Source of the DNA: Gleimia coleocanis DSM 15436
GTDB taxonomy: Bacteria; Actinomycetota; Actinomycetes; Actinomycetales; Actinomycetaceae
DNA: 64,000 nt
NCBI RefSeq assembly: GCF_000159015.1
Contig: NZ_DS999544.1
Location: 1-64,000 of the forward strand
Direction: 5' to 3'
Below the pieces are notes generated by a model. It made no database searches. It was not told where the DNA came from and worked only from the letters and a program-made list of their open reading frames with translations. Below are positions 17,816 to 26,467 of the stretch, piece by piece. Numbering within the stretch: position 1 is the stretch's first letter; each line of letters starts with the position of its first letter. The translations under genes and the position numbers were made by a program.

Positions 17816-18790
17816 ATGGCTTACACAGATTTAACCCCCGCAGAACTCTACCAGTACCGTTCGGACGTAAAAGAACCCGCAGACTTCCTAGAATTCTGGA
17901 ATGACACCCTAACAAAAGCACGCGAACAAGCGCAACCACTGCGCCTCGAAAAAGTAGAAACCCCCTTCCCACAACTAGACTTCTACGACGTGACTTTTAG
18001 CGGCTTCAACGGAGACGAAATAAAAGCCTGGCTCAGCGGCCCAAAAGATTTCATGAAAGCACATAACCTGCCAGTAGTCGTTGAATACATCGGCTACGGA
18101 GGTGGACGAGGCAAAGCCGGACACCAAATTAAGTGGCCATCCGCAGGATACGTCCACTTCCACATGGATACCCGTGGACAAGGTGGTGATTGGGGCGTAG
18201 GAGGCGATACATTCGACCCACACCCCACTTCACCAGCAGCATTAGGACACTTAACGAACGGTATTGAAAACCCTGAAACCCTCTACTACCGTCGCCTAAT
18301 TGCCGATGCGGTACGAGCCATCGACGAAGTACTAGAACTACCCTGCATTGATCCTAAAAAGGTCGTACTAACTGGCATCAGCCAAGGAGGCGGTCTGGCA
18401 CTCACAGCAGGCACACTCCACCCACAAGTGAAAGCGATTCTGCCAGACGTAGCATGGCTATGCGACTACCACCGCGGAGCGACCCTCATCGACGTTCCCC
18501 CTTATCGAGAACTACGCCGCTACCTCATGTCATATCCGGAACGTGTAAACACCGCCCTCGGGAATCTCGCGTACGTGGACGGCGTAAACTTTGCCCGCCA
18601 CTCCCACGCGAAAGCCCTTTTCAGCGTGGCACTTATGGACGACTGCGTACCACCATCCACCACCTTTGGCGCATTCAACGAATACCAGGGGGAAGCTGAA
18701 ATGGTCCTCTACCCATTTAACGGGCACGAGGGCGGCACCTACCACCACTTCCTCAAGCAAATCGAATGGCTAAAGCAGGTACTGGCATAA
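17816..18790 (+). CDS. Acetyl xylan esterase / cephalosporin-C deacetylase family esterase
   Basis: Alpha/beta hydrolase of the AXE1 (CE7) family, which removes O-acetyl groups from small acetylated sugars. The 324 residues are full family length and show RGQG near the N-terminal third, nucleophile Ser189 in GISQGGG, Asp in LMDDCVPP (275/276) and His304 in GHEGG. No signal peptide, so it acts in the cytoplasm on imported substrates. It follows the nan operon after a terminator, from its own apparently leaderless promoter. Removing acetyl groups from O-acetylated sialic acids would fit the location, but that is inference. Confidence 0.85.
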   Translation: MAYTDLTPAELYQYRSDVKEPADFLEFWNDTLTKAREQAQPLRLEKVETPFPQLDFYDVTFSGFNGDEIKAWLSGPKDFMKAHNLPVVVEYIGYGGGRGKAGHQIKWPSAGYVHFHMDTRGQGGDWGVGGDTFDPHPTSPAALGHLTNGIENPETLYYRRLIADAVRAIDEVLELPCIDPKKVVLTGISQGGGLALTAGTLHPQVKAILPDVAWLCDYHRGATLIDVPPYRELRRYLMSYPERVNTALGNLAYVDGVNFARHSHAKALFSVALMDDCVPPSTTFGAFNEYQGEAEMVLYPFNGHEGGTYHHFLKQIEWLKQVLA

Positions 18791-18836
18791 AATACCCGAA
18801 ATCGTTTATTCGCGAAGCCTAAAATCAGTAGCTTGC

Positions 18837-19955
18837 TTATTCCTGAGCGAATAAGCGCGACCACAGTATTCCGCGGCCCATAGAAGCCAAAAGTTCACGC
18901 TTTAGCTCTTCAGAATACTCTCTGCCGTGAGTGAGGCTGGCGCGGACAATATCGCGCGCTCCAATAGTCTTAAATACTTCATGAACTTCATTAGATGAGC
19001 TGTGAAGTATATCCACCGAGTACCCAATTGGAATGGAACGCAGGTAGTAAACAAGATTCGTTGCTCGCTCGTCAAACACTGGAATTGCAGGACGCAGGAA
19101 ACGCGGCGCAAAAAGGGTAAGTTCATAGAGCTTGTTGTAGTTCGGAACAATATCTTCTTTAACTAATTGCTCTGCGGACGTAGCCGCAGCCACCCCGTTG
19201 AACTGCTGTCCTTCAGTTGCCAAAGGACGGGGAACAAACCCGCAACCATTACCAAGCGTGATATTAGGATACGTGTTTAACAAATCGAGAGTATCCGGGT
19301 GATTCGACGAAACTTCTAAAGAAACGAAAACCGTAGCCGGAATAAGCTGTTCGCTGAGGAAATCAAGCAAACTCCAGTCAACTTCAAAGCCCGTGTGCGC
19401 ACCTAAATCAAAAGTTAGGTAGGTGCTTTTCTTACCCTGATGGTTAAAAACGTAGTCAAGATTTTGGTTAAAACTATGAACTTCAATCTGAGCGGCTTTT
19501 TCTAAAGCTTCCTCAATGACCGCTTCATCTAATCGTGAATCAAGCGGTAACTTTTTGAAAAAACTCGGGGACTTTACTTGCCCGTAAGACAAATCATAAT
19601 CAGGTGGCGTAGCGTTTTTATAGATTTTTACGCCACCGTAAGTTGCCCCCGCAAGTACGATGATAGTTTTAAAGAAAAGTCGTCGCCCCAAAGAAATTGC
19701 CGGTTTTGAAGTTTTTACATCAGTGGTAGCAGGTTTAGTTGGAACAGGTGTCTTTAGATCACTAGGTGCAGGGAGAACTGACGTTGAGGGAGCTGGCTGG
19801 TAAATGTCATCTAAAGTCTGGTCGTTTCGGATGGCAGGGCCAGAAATTGCAGAGCCGTTAGAAACTCTTGAACGACTGTTGCCACGCCAAAACCAGCTGC
19901 GTGACTCGTTATGCGAAATCGGAGAGTCATATGATTCGGAGGAATTAGTAGCCAT
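18837..19955 (-). CDS. Degenerate polysaccharide-deacetylase-like membrane-anchored protein
   Basis: The 372-residue protein has a long polar N-terminal cytoplasmic part, a single membrane helix around residues 92-108 (RRLFFKTIIVLAGATYGG) and an extracytoplasmic NodB-like domain. Alignable blocks to the next gene include TYLTFDLG, LIPATVFV and the IPIGYSV strand, but the metal-binding NHGTAH of its neighbour is replaced by GNGCGF, so catalysis is unlikely. It lies 61 bases downstream of the active-looking paralogue in the same orientation, suggesting a duplicated partner that binds glycan or regulates. Start at 19955 has a weak AGGGACAGG upstream. Confidence 0.65.
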   Translation of the reverse strand: MATNSSESYDSPISHNESRSWFWRGNSRSRVSNGSAISGPAIRNDQTLDDIYQPAPSTSVLPAPSDLKTPVPTKPATTDVKTSKPAISLGRRLFFKTIIVLAGATYGGVKIYKNATPPDYDLSYGQVKSPSFFKKLPLDSRLDEAVIEEALEKAAQIEVHSFNQNLDYVFNHQGKKSTYLTFDLGAHTGFEVDWSLLDFLSEQLIPATVFVSLEVSSNHPDTLDLLNTYPNITLGNGCGFVPRPLATEGQQFNGVAAATSAEQLVKEDIVPNYNKLYELTLFAPRFLRPAIPVFDERATNLVYYLRSIPIGYSVDILHSSSNEVHEVFKTIGARDIVRASLTHGREYSEELKRELLASMGRGILWSRLFAQE

Positions 19956-20010
19956 TACCTGTCCCTGGCATAGAAGTACCTTACTTTACAAAGATTATTT
20001 TTCCGAGGGC

Positions 20011-20025
20011 GGAGAGTTACGCTTC
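20011..20025 (-). repeat. Word B supplying a stop codon, joined to word A
   Basis: Read on the reverse strand this is GAAGCGTAACTCTCC; its TAA is the stop codon of the deacetylase gene, giving the C-terminal EA. Word A (CGCCCTCGGAAAA) follows immediately on the same strand. Confidence 0.7.
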
Positions 20026-20916
20026 ATCCAAACGAGCGAAAGACACTCCGCGAGAAAGTGCTTCAGTTACCCCAATTCGCAGCCCTTCAGCGGTAGAACC
20101 ACCCGGCTGATTAGCGTGAGCAATAATAATATCGCCAGCTACAACTGTGCTCATTTCCAAAACAATCTGCTCCACGTTAAAAGTTGCTCCACCGTCAGCA
20201 TTCACACTGAATCCCACAGGGACTTCCTGCAGTGCAGTAACAATAGAAATACCGACCTCGTCATAATGTGCCGTTCCAGAACGGAAAAACTGCGGATCGT
20301 GACCGGTTAAAGCAAATAATGCCAAATGATTATCAGCAACCTCATGCGCCGCTGCAGAAGCATCAGCGGTTCCCGCAATGCCATACGCGTCTCGACCATT
20401 CACTGTAACCGGTGCATGAGCCGTACCGTGATTAGCAATCAGAAACAAGCTATCAGCGGTTAAATCCATAAAAAGCTCTGGGTTAGCCTGCAACCACCGG
20501 TTATTCACAAAAATAGTCGCCGGCACCTGCTTTTCACGTAAGAACGCAATTAAATCAGTATCCAGATTCGCCCCATTTGGACCACCGCATAAGTCCAAGG
20601 TAAGGAACGCATGTGAACTTTCCTTACGCTGCAAAATCCCCGGTAAGTCAAGACCAAACGCTACAGGGACTCTGCCGGCGTGGTTAGAAATCACTTGTTG
20701 AACCAGTTCAGCATTCACGTTACTAACTGGAGCTACAGGTGATGGAGCAGGGGAGGGCGCTGGCGTAGGTGTAAATAGTTTCGGTGTGTTACGCTTCGCG
20801 ACAGGAGGCACCTGGTTTTTTAAGTGATACCAGTAGGAAGCGCCACCCCCAATCGTGCCAGCCACAATCCCCGTACCCAACAGCTGCAGGAATCGTCTAC
20901 GCGAAGTTCCACCCAT
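20017..20916 (-). CDS. Polysaccharide deacetylase family protein with twin-arginine signal
   Basis: Predicted secreted NodB-fold hydrolase that would remove N- or O-acetyl groups from cell-wall or host glycans. The 299-residue chain starts with a twin-arginine signal (SRRRFLQLLG), a Pro-rich spacer (TPAPSPAPSP), then LTLDLCGGPNG (metal Asp region), VPATIFVNNRW and IANHGTAH (metal His residues), as in an actinobacterial deacetylase subgroup. The spacer contains KRNTP, encoded by word B, and the stop codon also lies in word B. It begins 23 bases after the FtsX stop, so it belongs to the MacA-ATPase-FtsX transcript. Confidence 0.75.
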   Translation of the reverse strand: MGGTSRRRFLQLLGTGIVAGTIGGGASYWYHLKNQVPPVAKRNTPKLFTPTPAPSPAPSPVAPVSNVNAELVQQVISNHAGRVPVAFGLDLPGILQRKESSHAFLTLDLCGGPNGANLDTDLIAFLREKQVPATIFVNNRWLQANPELFMDLTADSLFLIANHGTAHAPVTVNGRDAYGIAGTADASAAAHEVADNHLALFALTGHDPQFFRSGTAHYDEVGISIVTALQEVPVGFSVNADGGATFNVEQIVLEMSTVVAGDIIIAHANQPGGSTAEGLRIGVTEALSRGVSFARLDEA

Positions 20917-20939
20917 CTTCTATCTCTCAGACCATGAAC

Positions 20940-22316
20940 CTAGAAACGAATCGCATCAATCGGTTTAACACGAACTGCGATAGTTGCGGGAATAATACCT
21001 GCCAACGCACCCACACCTGCAGCGATTAACACACCCAGTAACGCAGCCTGCATAGGATACGCCAGAGAATTAATATCCACCGGAACCTGCATCCAAGAAA
21101 TCAGTGGAGAAATGCGGATAGTGAGAATCGACAAAATCACACCGATGAAACCAGCCACCGTAGTTGCCACCACAGATTCCATGAAAACTGAGAGGAAAAT
21201 ACGTTTAGCTGACGCGCCCATCGCACGGCGAATACCGATTTCACGAACGCGAAAACGCACTGTAACGATAGAAACAGTGAGTAACCCCAGTGCACCCAAA
21301 GCAATCACAACACCACCGATAGCAGCGATAATGCCTGTGACTGCATTTTCCAAATTTCCAAGACCATCGAAACCATTATCCTGGTCATTAATAGTCCACT
21401 TTGGCCCTAGCTGCCCCTTTAAAGTCGCAACAATCGCTTCAGTAGCTTGCTTCTGTTTACCCTCAGGAGCAACCACAAGAAGAGTTCGACCCGCAGTTTG
21501 GGCTAGTAATTCATCCGGCAAAGAAGCCATGAAAGTCTCATAGTTTGTGTAGATCATTGGTTGATCCCACTCAGTTTTAGACTTAATTACACCAACTACC
21601 GTGTAGGAAATGTTCTGGTCCGCACCTAAACGAAAACGAGGGAAAGAATTTAAATCGGGCTTATTCATAAGCTCCCAAACAATTTCATTCACAACCACTG
21701 GATTCATCTGAAGCTGAGCGTCCCGCTCATTTAAAAAACGACCTAGTAAAAGTTCATGTGAAAAAATCTTCACATAACCAGGGTCGATTCCATAAAAACT
21801 TGGACTCTGTTCGGCGCATTCGCCATGGCGCTCAACACACTCAAGCATATTCGGAGCCTGAATCCTCACGCCCCAAACATTAACTTCTCTGCTCCAGTAG
21901 TTAGACTTCAATAAATCGACAGTACGTAAAGCCGCGTCAGCGAAAGGATCAATCACCTGCCCATTAATATCACGCAAATTCGTAAGCTCTGAAGTAGGCT
22001 CAGAGAAAGACGGTTCCGAAAACTCATCAGCAAAAACACCGCCGCCCTCGGGTCCAGATGTTTCCTCTGAACCACCCGGCTGTGCGAACACGCGAACCGT
22101 GCCCGAACGGCCATTCCACTGAGCAAAAGTTTTTTCCTGCACATCAGAAATAATGCCACCTAAAGCAATAACAGTAGCCATCGCCCAAACAGCTGCAGCT
22201 ACGCCAGTAAGAGACAGTATCACGCGTCCCTTATTGATAATCAGCTCTTCCCAAGCCTCAATAATCGCTCCCCACACGGAAAGTGGGTTAAAAGACTTAA
22301 AGTTAGGCTTCTGCAT
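20940..22316 (-). CDS. FtsX/MacB-type ABC permease
   Basis: Membrane component of a MacAB/LolCDE-like exporter. It has one N-terminal helix (RVILSLTGVAAAVWAMATVIAL), a large extracytoplasmic MacB-type domain (about residues 60-300) and three C-terminal helices with the FtsX-typical RVREIGIRRAMGASAKRIF motif. Start ATG at 22316 is chosen because GAGGGGG sits six bases upstream; it overlaps the ATPase stop. With the preceding ATPase and adaptor it forms a tripartite exporter, probably moving lipids, peptides or lipoproteins. About 458 residues, longer than usual through an insert containing word A (the GPEGGG stretch). Confidence 0.85.
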   Translation of the reverse strand: MQKPNFKSFNPLSVWGAIIEAWEELIINKGRVILSLTGVAAAVWAMATVIALGGIISDVQEKTFAQWNGRSGTVRVFAQPGGSEETSGPEGGGVFADEFSEPSFSEPTSELTNLRDINGQVIDPFADAALRTVDLLKSNYWSREVNVWGVRIQAPNMLECVERHGECAEQSPSFYGIDPGYVKIFSHELLLGRFLNERDAQLQMNPVVVNEIVWELMNKPDLNSFPRFRLGADQNISYTVVGVIKSKTEWDQPMIYTNYETFMASLPDELLAQTAGRTLLVVAPEGKQKQATEAIVATLKGQLGPKWTINDQDNGFDGLGNLENAVTGIIAAIGGVVIALGALGLLTVSIVTVRFRVREIGIRRAMGASAKRIFLSVFMESVVATTVAGFIGVILSILTIRISPLISWMQVPVDINSLAYPMQAALLGVLIAAGVGALAGIIPATIAVRVKPIDAIRF

Positions 22317-23103
22317 CAGCGACCCCCTCAATAACTGCAGCTACAGGAGCAACATTGTCTGCCTCATCAACTACCTCAGATAGTTGAGAAGATTCCAACT
22401 GGTTTAACGCAGACTCAGCAGTAACCCTATGTAAACGTCCGTCGATAATCTCATACACTGTGTTAGCGCGGGCAGCTACACTCATATCGTGAGTAATCAC
22501 TATTAGAGCAGCATTCTGTTCAGCAGCAACCTCTTCTAGTAACTCCATAACTAGCTTGCCAGTATTTAAATCCAACGCACCCGTAGGTTCGTCCGCAAGA
22601 ATTACTTTAGGCCTACGTACCAACGCGCGTGCGATTGCTACGCGCTGCTGTTCACCGCCAGAAAACTCGCTTGGCATAGAATCTAAACGATCCCCCAGCC
22701 CCACTCGATCTAGCATTTCTGCCGCTAACGCATGGCGTTTCAACAAGCGTAAATCACTAGCATAAAGCAAAGGCACCTCAACGTTACTCAGAGCTGAGCG
22801 CGTCATAAACAAATTGAATTGCTGGAAAACGAAACCGAAAGAATCACCGCGCAAAGTTGCGCGAGAACTCTCAGAAGTAGATGCCACATCCTGACCGTTG
22901 AAAAAATAACTACCAGAATCAGGTAAATCCAGCATCCCAATGATATTAAGCAAAGTAGACTTACCAGTACCAGACTGACCGACAATTGCTACGCGCTCGC
23001 CCTCAGAAACCGATAAATTTACACCTTTTAAGATCTCTAGAAAAGATCCATTGGGAAGTGCAACGGTGCGCGTAACATCCTTAAGCTCAAGCAAACTGCT
23101 CAT
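22303..23103 (-). CDS. ABC transporter ATPase, LolD/MacB type
   Basis: Powers the neighbouring FtsX-like permease. The 266 residues include Walker [11 protein letters not shown]-loop FVFQQFNL, signature [15 protein letters not shown], Walker [13 protein letters not shown] and the switch His in VITHDMSVA, all in standard spacing. A C-terminal tail of about 30 residues beyond the usual LolD length is acidic ([13 protein letters not shown]). It overlaps the permease start by 14 bases and the adaptor stop by four, indicating translational coupling. Confidence 0.88.
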   Translation of the reverse strand: MSSLLELKDVTRTVALPNGSFLEILKGVNLSVSEGERVAIVGQSGTGKSTLLNIIGMLDLPDSGSYFFNGQDVASTSESSRATLRGDSFGFVFQQFNLFMTRSALSNVEVPLLYASDLRLLKRHALAAEMLDRVGLGDRLDSMPSEFSGGEQQRVAIARALVRRPKVILADEPTGALDLNTGKLVMELLEEVAAEQNAALIVITHDMSVAARANTVYEIIDGRLHRVTAESALNQLESSQLSEVVDEADNVAPVAAVIEGVADAEA

Positions 23104-24119
23104 TTTCCGAAACCTTCATCAGAACCCTGCTTATTCTGATCATCTTTATTAGACGGAGCAAACTCAAGGACAGTATCGCCTTCCTGCAAGCCCTCCAGAA
23201 TCTGAATGAACTTACCATCAGTAATACCCAGCTTCACAGTCTGCTTCTTAGGCTTCGACTTACCGTCCTCGGAAGGGAAATAAACGAAACCCTCACGGAA
23301 ACGACCCTCAACCGCGGAAGTCGGCACCGTCAAAACACCCGTCGCAGAACTACCCGCAATCCGCAGGCTCGCCTTCACACCATCAAAAACCTTCTGGTTA
23401 GCAGGAATCGCGCAACGCAACTGCGGACCCGAAGCACTCGCCTGCTCACCCTCCTTAGCTGGAGCAGAAGCAGAAGAAGTAATCGTCTGCAAGCCAGTAC
23501 ACTCAAACGGAGCGGGACCATCCTTAATGGAAACAGTCGCTACATTCGGAATGCCCTCCAGAGAATACAACTGTTCAGGATTAACTGAAACCTGCGCATG
23601 GAAAGTCGCTGGCACAATCGAACCCACCGAAGAACCAATCTCAACCTGCTGACCAACCAAAGCATCCAAACGCAAAGTGCCAGAAGCCGGCGCATAAATA
23701 TCATGCCAAGACTTCACCTCAACCTGCTCTGCTTCACCGGGAACAACATTGCCTTCCTCATCCTTAGTAGGCTGGCCCTGGACTTCCTTCATCGTCTTCT
23801 TAACGACCTGCAGAATCGGTGCCCCCTGCTGCACAGCAGTACCATCAGCTACGTAAATCGTTTCAATCTCACCAGACTCAGTAGACTTAACCGGCTTAGA
23901 TTCATCCCGCAGAATCGTCGCATTCAAATCAATCGAGTTCTCAATATCGCCAATCTCTGCAGTTACAGTCGGCAGCTCGAAAACCCCCTGCGGGTGTAGT
24001 TCCTCAGCAGTTTCCTGCGTCGGGAAGAAAGCAAACTTCACCATAGAAGCAGCAATAATCGCCCAAAAAATCAGCTTTAATACCTGGAAAACAGTATTAC
24101 GAGTAGTATGCGGTTTCAT
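23100..24119 (-). CDS. MacA/HlyD-like membrane fusion (adaptor) protein
   Basis: Extracytoplasmic adaptor of the tripartite exporter. The 339-residue protein has an N-terminal membrane anchor (VLKLIFWAIIAASMVKFAFF), a lipoyl-like half (IETIYVADGTAVQQGAPILQV), a hinge, a second barrel-sandwich half (SWHDIYAPASGTL...VGQQVEIGSSVGSI) and a beta-barrel/C-terminal domain (VTVPTSAVEGRFREGFVYF, VKLGITDG). It is first in a reverse-strand operon that continues with the ATPase, permease and two deacetylase-like proteins. In Gram-positive cells such systems act without an outer-membrane partner. Substrate unknown. Confidence 0.8.
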   Translation of the reverse strand: MKPHTTRNTVFQVLKLIFWAIIAASMVKFAFFPTQETAEELHPQGVFELPTVTAEIGDIENSIDLNATILRDESKPVKSTESGEIETIYVADGTAVQQGAPILQVVKKTMKEVQGQPTKDEEGNVVPGEAEQVEVKSWHDIYAPASGTLRLDALVGQQVEIGSSVGSIVPATFHAQVSVNPEQLYSLEGIPNVATVSIKDGPAPFECTGLQTITSSASAPAKEGEQASASGPQLRCAIPANQKVFDGVKASLRIAGSSATGVLTVPTSAVEGRFREGFVYFPSEDGKSKPKKQTVKLGITDGKFIQILEGLQEGDTVLEFAPSNKDDQNKQGSDEGFGK

Positions 24120-24178
24120 GAGGTTTCCTAACTTGAATACAGTAAGACTAACCTAAGTGTAACCTGTAACACTTAAAA

Positions 24179-24208
24179 GGGGCTATCAGGGAAAACCCTG
24201 ATAGCCCC
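24179..24208 (-). terminator. Terminator of the SpoIIM gene
   Basis: GGGGCTATCAGGG and CCCTGATAGCCCC form a perfect 13-bp stem with an AAAA loop, 15 bases beyond the reverse-strand stop of the SpoIIM gene. T-rich sequence (CCTTTTAAGT on the reverse strand) follows. Confidence 0.85.
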
Positions 24209-24222
24209 AACAAAACTAAAAG

Positions 24223-25218
24223 CTACTCAACCGCAATACTCTGCTCAGCCTTCTGCCAATCCAATACATCACCATCAGCCCCAGCCAACGCCTGCTGTCG
24301 GCCTAACACCAGTGAATACAAAAGGAAACCAGTTAAAGCCAAAACGCCAATACCGACGCGCACAAAAGTAGGTAAACCAGACGGAGTCACAAAACCCTCA
24401 ATAAACCCAGCCACCGCTAAAACCGCGATCAAACCTAAAACAATCGTCATAACTGAACGCCCCACTCGCGCAAAATTCTCAAAGGGGCGCATCGGCCCCG
24501 GAGAAACCCACGACCAGAACAATCGGAAACCTGCTCCACAAGCAACGAATACAGCAGTCAGCTCTAACAAACCATGAGGCAAAATCAAACCCCAGAACAA
24601 AGTTCCCTTACCGTAGTAAGTCATCAAAGCAGCATTTACGCCCAAACTCAACATATTGTTAAACAAAACGTAAACAACATGCACGCCAGAGACACCAAAA
24701 ACAATCGCCTGTGCCGAAACCCAAGCATTATTCACCCACACAGAAGCCGCAAAATGAGAATGCGCGTACTCAGAATAGTAAGCCTCAAAATCATGATTCA
24801 CCAGCTGCTTAATCTGCGCTGGAGAGCCAATCAAATCATGTAACTCCGGATGGAAATAAATCCACAAAGCCACGATGAACGCAAATAGGTAAGAAACAGC
24901 CATAGTGCCCAGCCACCACTTACGCATCAAATATAATTCAGCTGGGAAAGACGAAACAAAGAAATACTTAATCGACGCGAAAAAAGACTCCGAAGAAGTC
25001 CCCAAACGCCGCCGCGACCGAGCCACAATCGACGACAGTGACATCACCAAAGTAGGATCAGGAGCCTGTGAACGCAACGTCGACAAATGCGTCGCCGTCT
25101 GCTGATACAACTTCACCAAACGGTCAGCTTCAGCAGCCGTCAAAGAATGCTGGCGCGACAGATAATCCAACTCTTCCCAAGTTGACTGGTGAGTAGCAAC
25201 AAAAGCATCAAGATCCAT
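24223..25218 (-). CDS. Stage II sporulation protein M (SpoIIM/DUF95) family membrane protein
   Basis: The 331-residue protein has a charged N-terminal cytoplasmic region with a coiled helix and the family motif YLSRQHSLTAAEADRLVKLYQQTATHLS, then about six membrane helices including FNNMLSLGVNA and LPHGLLELTAVFVACGAGF, the most conserved DUF95 block. This non-sporulating lineage retains SpoIIM proteins of unknown role, often beside RDD-family and wall-related genes; here it stands alone. No ribosome-binding site is obvious before the ATG at 25218. Confidence 0.85.
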   Translation of the reverse strand: MDLDAFVATHQSTWEELDYLSRQHSLTAAEADRLVKLYQQTATHLSTLRSQAPDPTLVMSLSSIVARSRRRLGTSSESFFASIKYFFVSSFPAELYLMRKWWLGTMAVSYLFAFIVALWIYFHPELHDLIGSPAQIKQLVNHDFEAYYSEYAHSHFAASVWVNNAWVSAQAIVFGVSGVHVVYVLFNNMLSLGVNAALMTYYGKGTLFWGLILPHGLLELTAVFVACGAGFRLFWSWVSPGPMRPFENFARVGRSVMTIVLGLIAVLAVAGFIEGFVTPSGLPTFVRVGIGVLALTGFLLYSLVLGRQQALAGADGDVLDWQKAEQSIAVE

Positions 25219-25264
25219 AACAACAGATTAACTTAAAAAACCGAAAAACCAGGGCATAAAAATA

Positions 25265-25313
25265 CCCGAGGGCGTTTTCACCAGTCTAAAAGACCAGATC
25301 AAACGCCCTCGGG
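25265..25313 (-). terminator. Inverted pair of word A between SpoIIM and a decayed gene
   Basis: CCCGAGGGCGTTT (25265-25277) pairs with AAACGCCCTCGGG (25301-25313), with an inner GTCT/AGAC stem. It lies just beyond the decayed reverse-strand gene and upstream of the SpoIIM start, as expected for a terminator built from two word-A copies. Confidence 0.7.
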
Positions 25314-25321
25314 AAAACAAA

Positions 25322-25693
25322 CTACTTTTCAGACAAACGAACGATATTCATCGTACGTAAGTTAATAAACCAAAACGAATAAGCAATCTCGGAATAAAAC
25401 GCCACATAAATATGGCAGCAGAACCATTCAATACATTCAAACCAAAAGGCTGCCCGTGTGAGGAGGAACAGGCACTAACAGTGTGCCGTTCTTAGTTGTG
25501 TGTGGTTTAGAAATTACGCGAGTTCGAGCAAATACCATCCAAATTTTTGAAGGAACCTGGTTCCAGGTTAGGTTCGGTGAAATCACCATGACTTTGTATT
25601 GAGTACATTCTGGTTACTTTTGTAATACCACTGCAGCAGTATGCCCAGCAATGACAGTAAGAGGGAAAGCGATAACAGTGTAAATGTAGTCAA
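25322..25693 (-). pseudogene. Decayed remnant of a membrane-type protein
   Basis: This 480-base gap (25319-25800) lacks an intact gene, but the reverse strand shows consecutive protein-like fragments in different frames: a hydrophobic start (LLSLSLLLSLLGILLQWYY), then a middle part (SPNLTWNQVPSKIWMVFARTR), then aromatic or basic hydrophobic tails in two possible frames. At least two frameshifts would be needed to join them. The end abuts a word-A terminator, as for a real gene. I do not recognise the family. Boundaries are approximate. A word-B copy lies at about 25701. Confidence 0.35.
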
Positions 25694-25741
25694 AACAGAG
25701 TGTTACGCTTCGAAAGTCTAAAGCTCACGCACCAGGCAAAT

Positions 25742-25791
25742 ATAAAATGTGTCTGGCGAAAGTCTTACGACTCTCACCAGACACATTTTAT
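25742..25791 (-). terminator. Terminator of the lactate-utilisation operon
   Basis: ATAAAATGTGTCTGG pairs with CCAGACACATTTTAT, a 15-bp stem, with an inner AGTC/GACT stem. It starts 10 bases past the LutC stop on the reverse strand and is followed by T-rich sequence (TTTTATATTTG). Confidence 0.85.
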
Positions 25792-25801
25792 TTACACTAT
25801 A

Positions 25802-26467
25802 TTACTTGGTGACGATAATAACCCACAGAGTACGTGGTCCGTGGACCCCATCAACACGAATCAGCTCGATGTCAGAAGTCGCAGACGGACCCGCAATCCA
25901 AGTAGTTGGACGCTGCGGGTTTGACTTCAAAATCTCTACCGCTTGAGGAACAGTAGGATAAACGGTGTCCGCATCCACCACTACCACGTGACGGTCTGGA
26001 ACCAAAGTAATCGCACGGCGACCCTGATCTGGTTCACCATCCAAAATGATGGTGCCGGTATGGCTGACAGAACAACGAGAGTAAGTAACAACAGCGTCAG
26101 TGTTATCCAACTCTTCGTGAGTCAGCTGTGCGTCTGGCAGGTCAACGCGAACGTCAACACCTTTCAGAGCAGACAGCCACTCCTTATCCAAGCCCTCAGG
26201 AACAACTACGGAAGAGCAACCTTCCAAAGCTTCCTTAACGGCAGCTGGAATACCATCAGCCTTGGTGCGCAGTACGTGTGCCTTGTAATCAACCAAAGCG
26301 CCTTCAAAAACATCCAGCACATGGTCAGAGCCAGCAGCATGTTCAGAAGAAGAAATGTATTCGCGAGGAACTTCAATATCTTCAACCTTGCTCTGGTTCA
26401 AAGCATGCTTCACGCGGCGAAGGATCTCTGCCTTGGCCTGTGCGTCCTTAACACTACGGTTAGACAT
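25802..26467 (-). CDS. lutC: Lactate utilization protein C (LUD domain)
   Basis: Third subunit of the LutABC L-lactate dehydrogenase complex that oxidises lactate to pyruvate. The 221-residue protein is a LUD domain with the VTYSRCSVSHTGTIILD strand-turn region and a GPSATSDIELIRVDGVHGPRTLWVIIV C-terminal signature typical of LutC (shown here in parts). Last gene of the reverse-strand lctP-lutA-lutB-lutC transcript; its ATG abuts the LutB stop. Codon use matches the highly expressed set. Confidence 0.92.
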   Translation of the reverse strand: MSNRSVKDAQAKAEILRRVKHALNQSKVEDIEVPREYISSSEHAAGSDHVLDVFEGALVDYKAHVLRTKADGIPAAVKEALEGCSSVVVPEGLDKEWLSALKGVDVRVDLPDAQLTHEELDNTDAVVTYSRCSVSHTGTIILDGEPDQGRRAITLVPDRHVVVVDADTVYPTVPQAVEILKSNPQRPTTWIAGPSATSDIELIRVDGVHGPRTLWVIIVTK

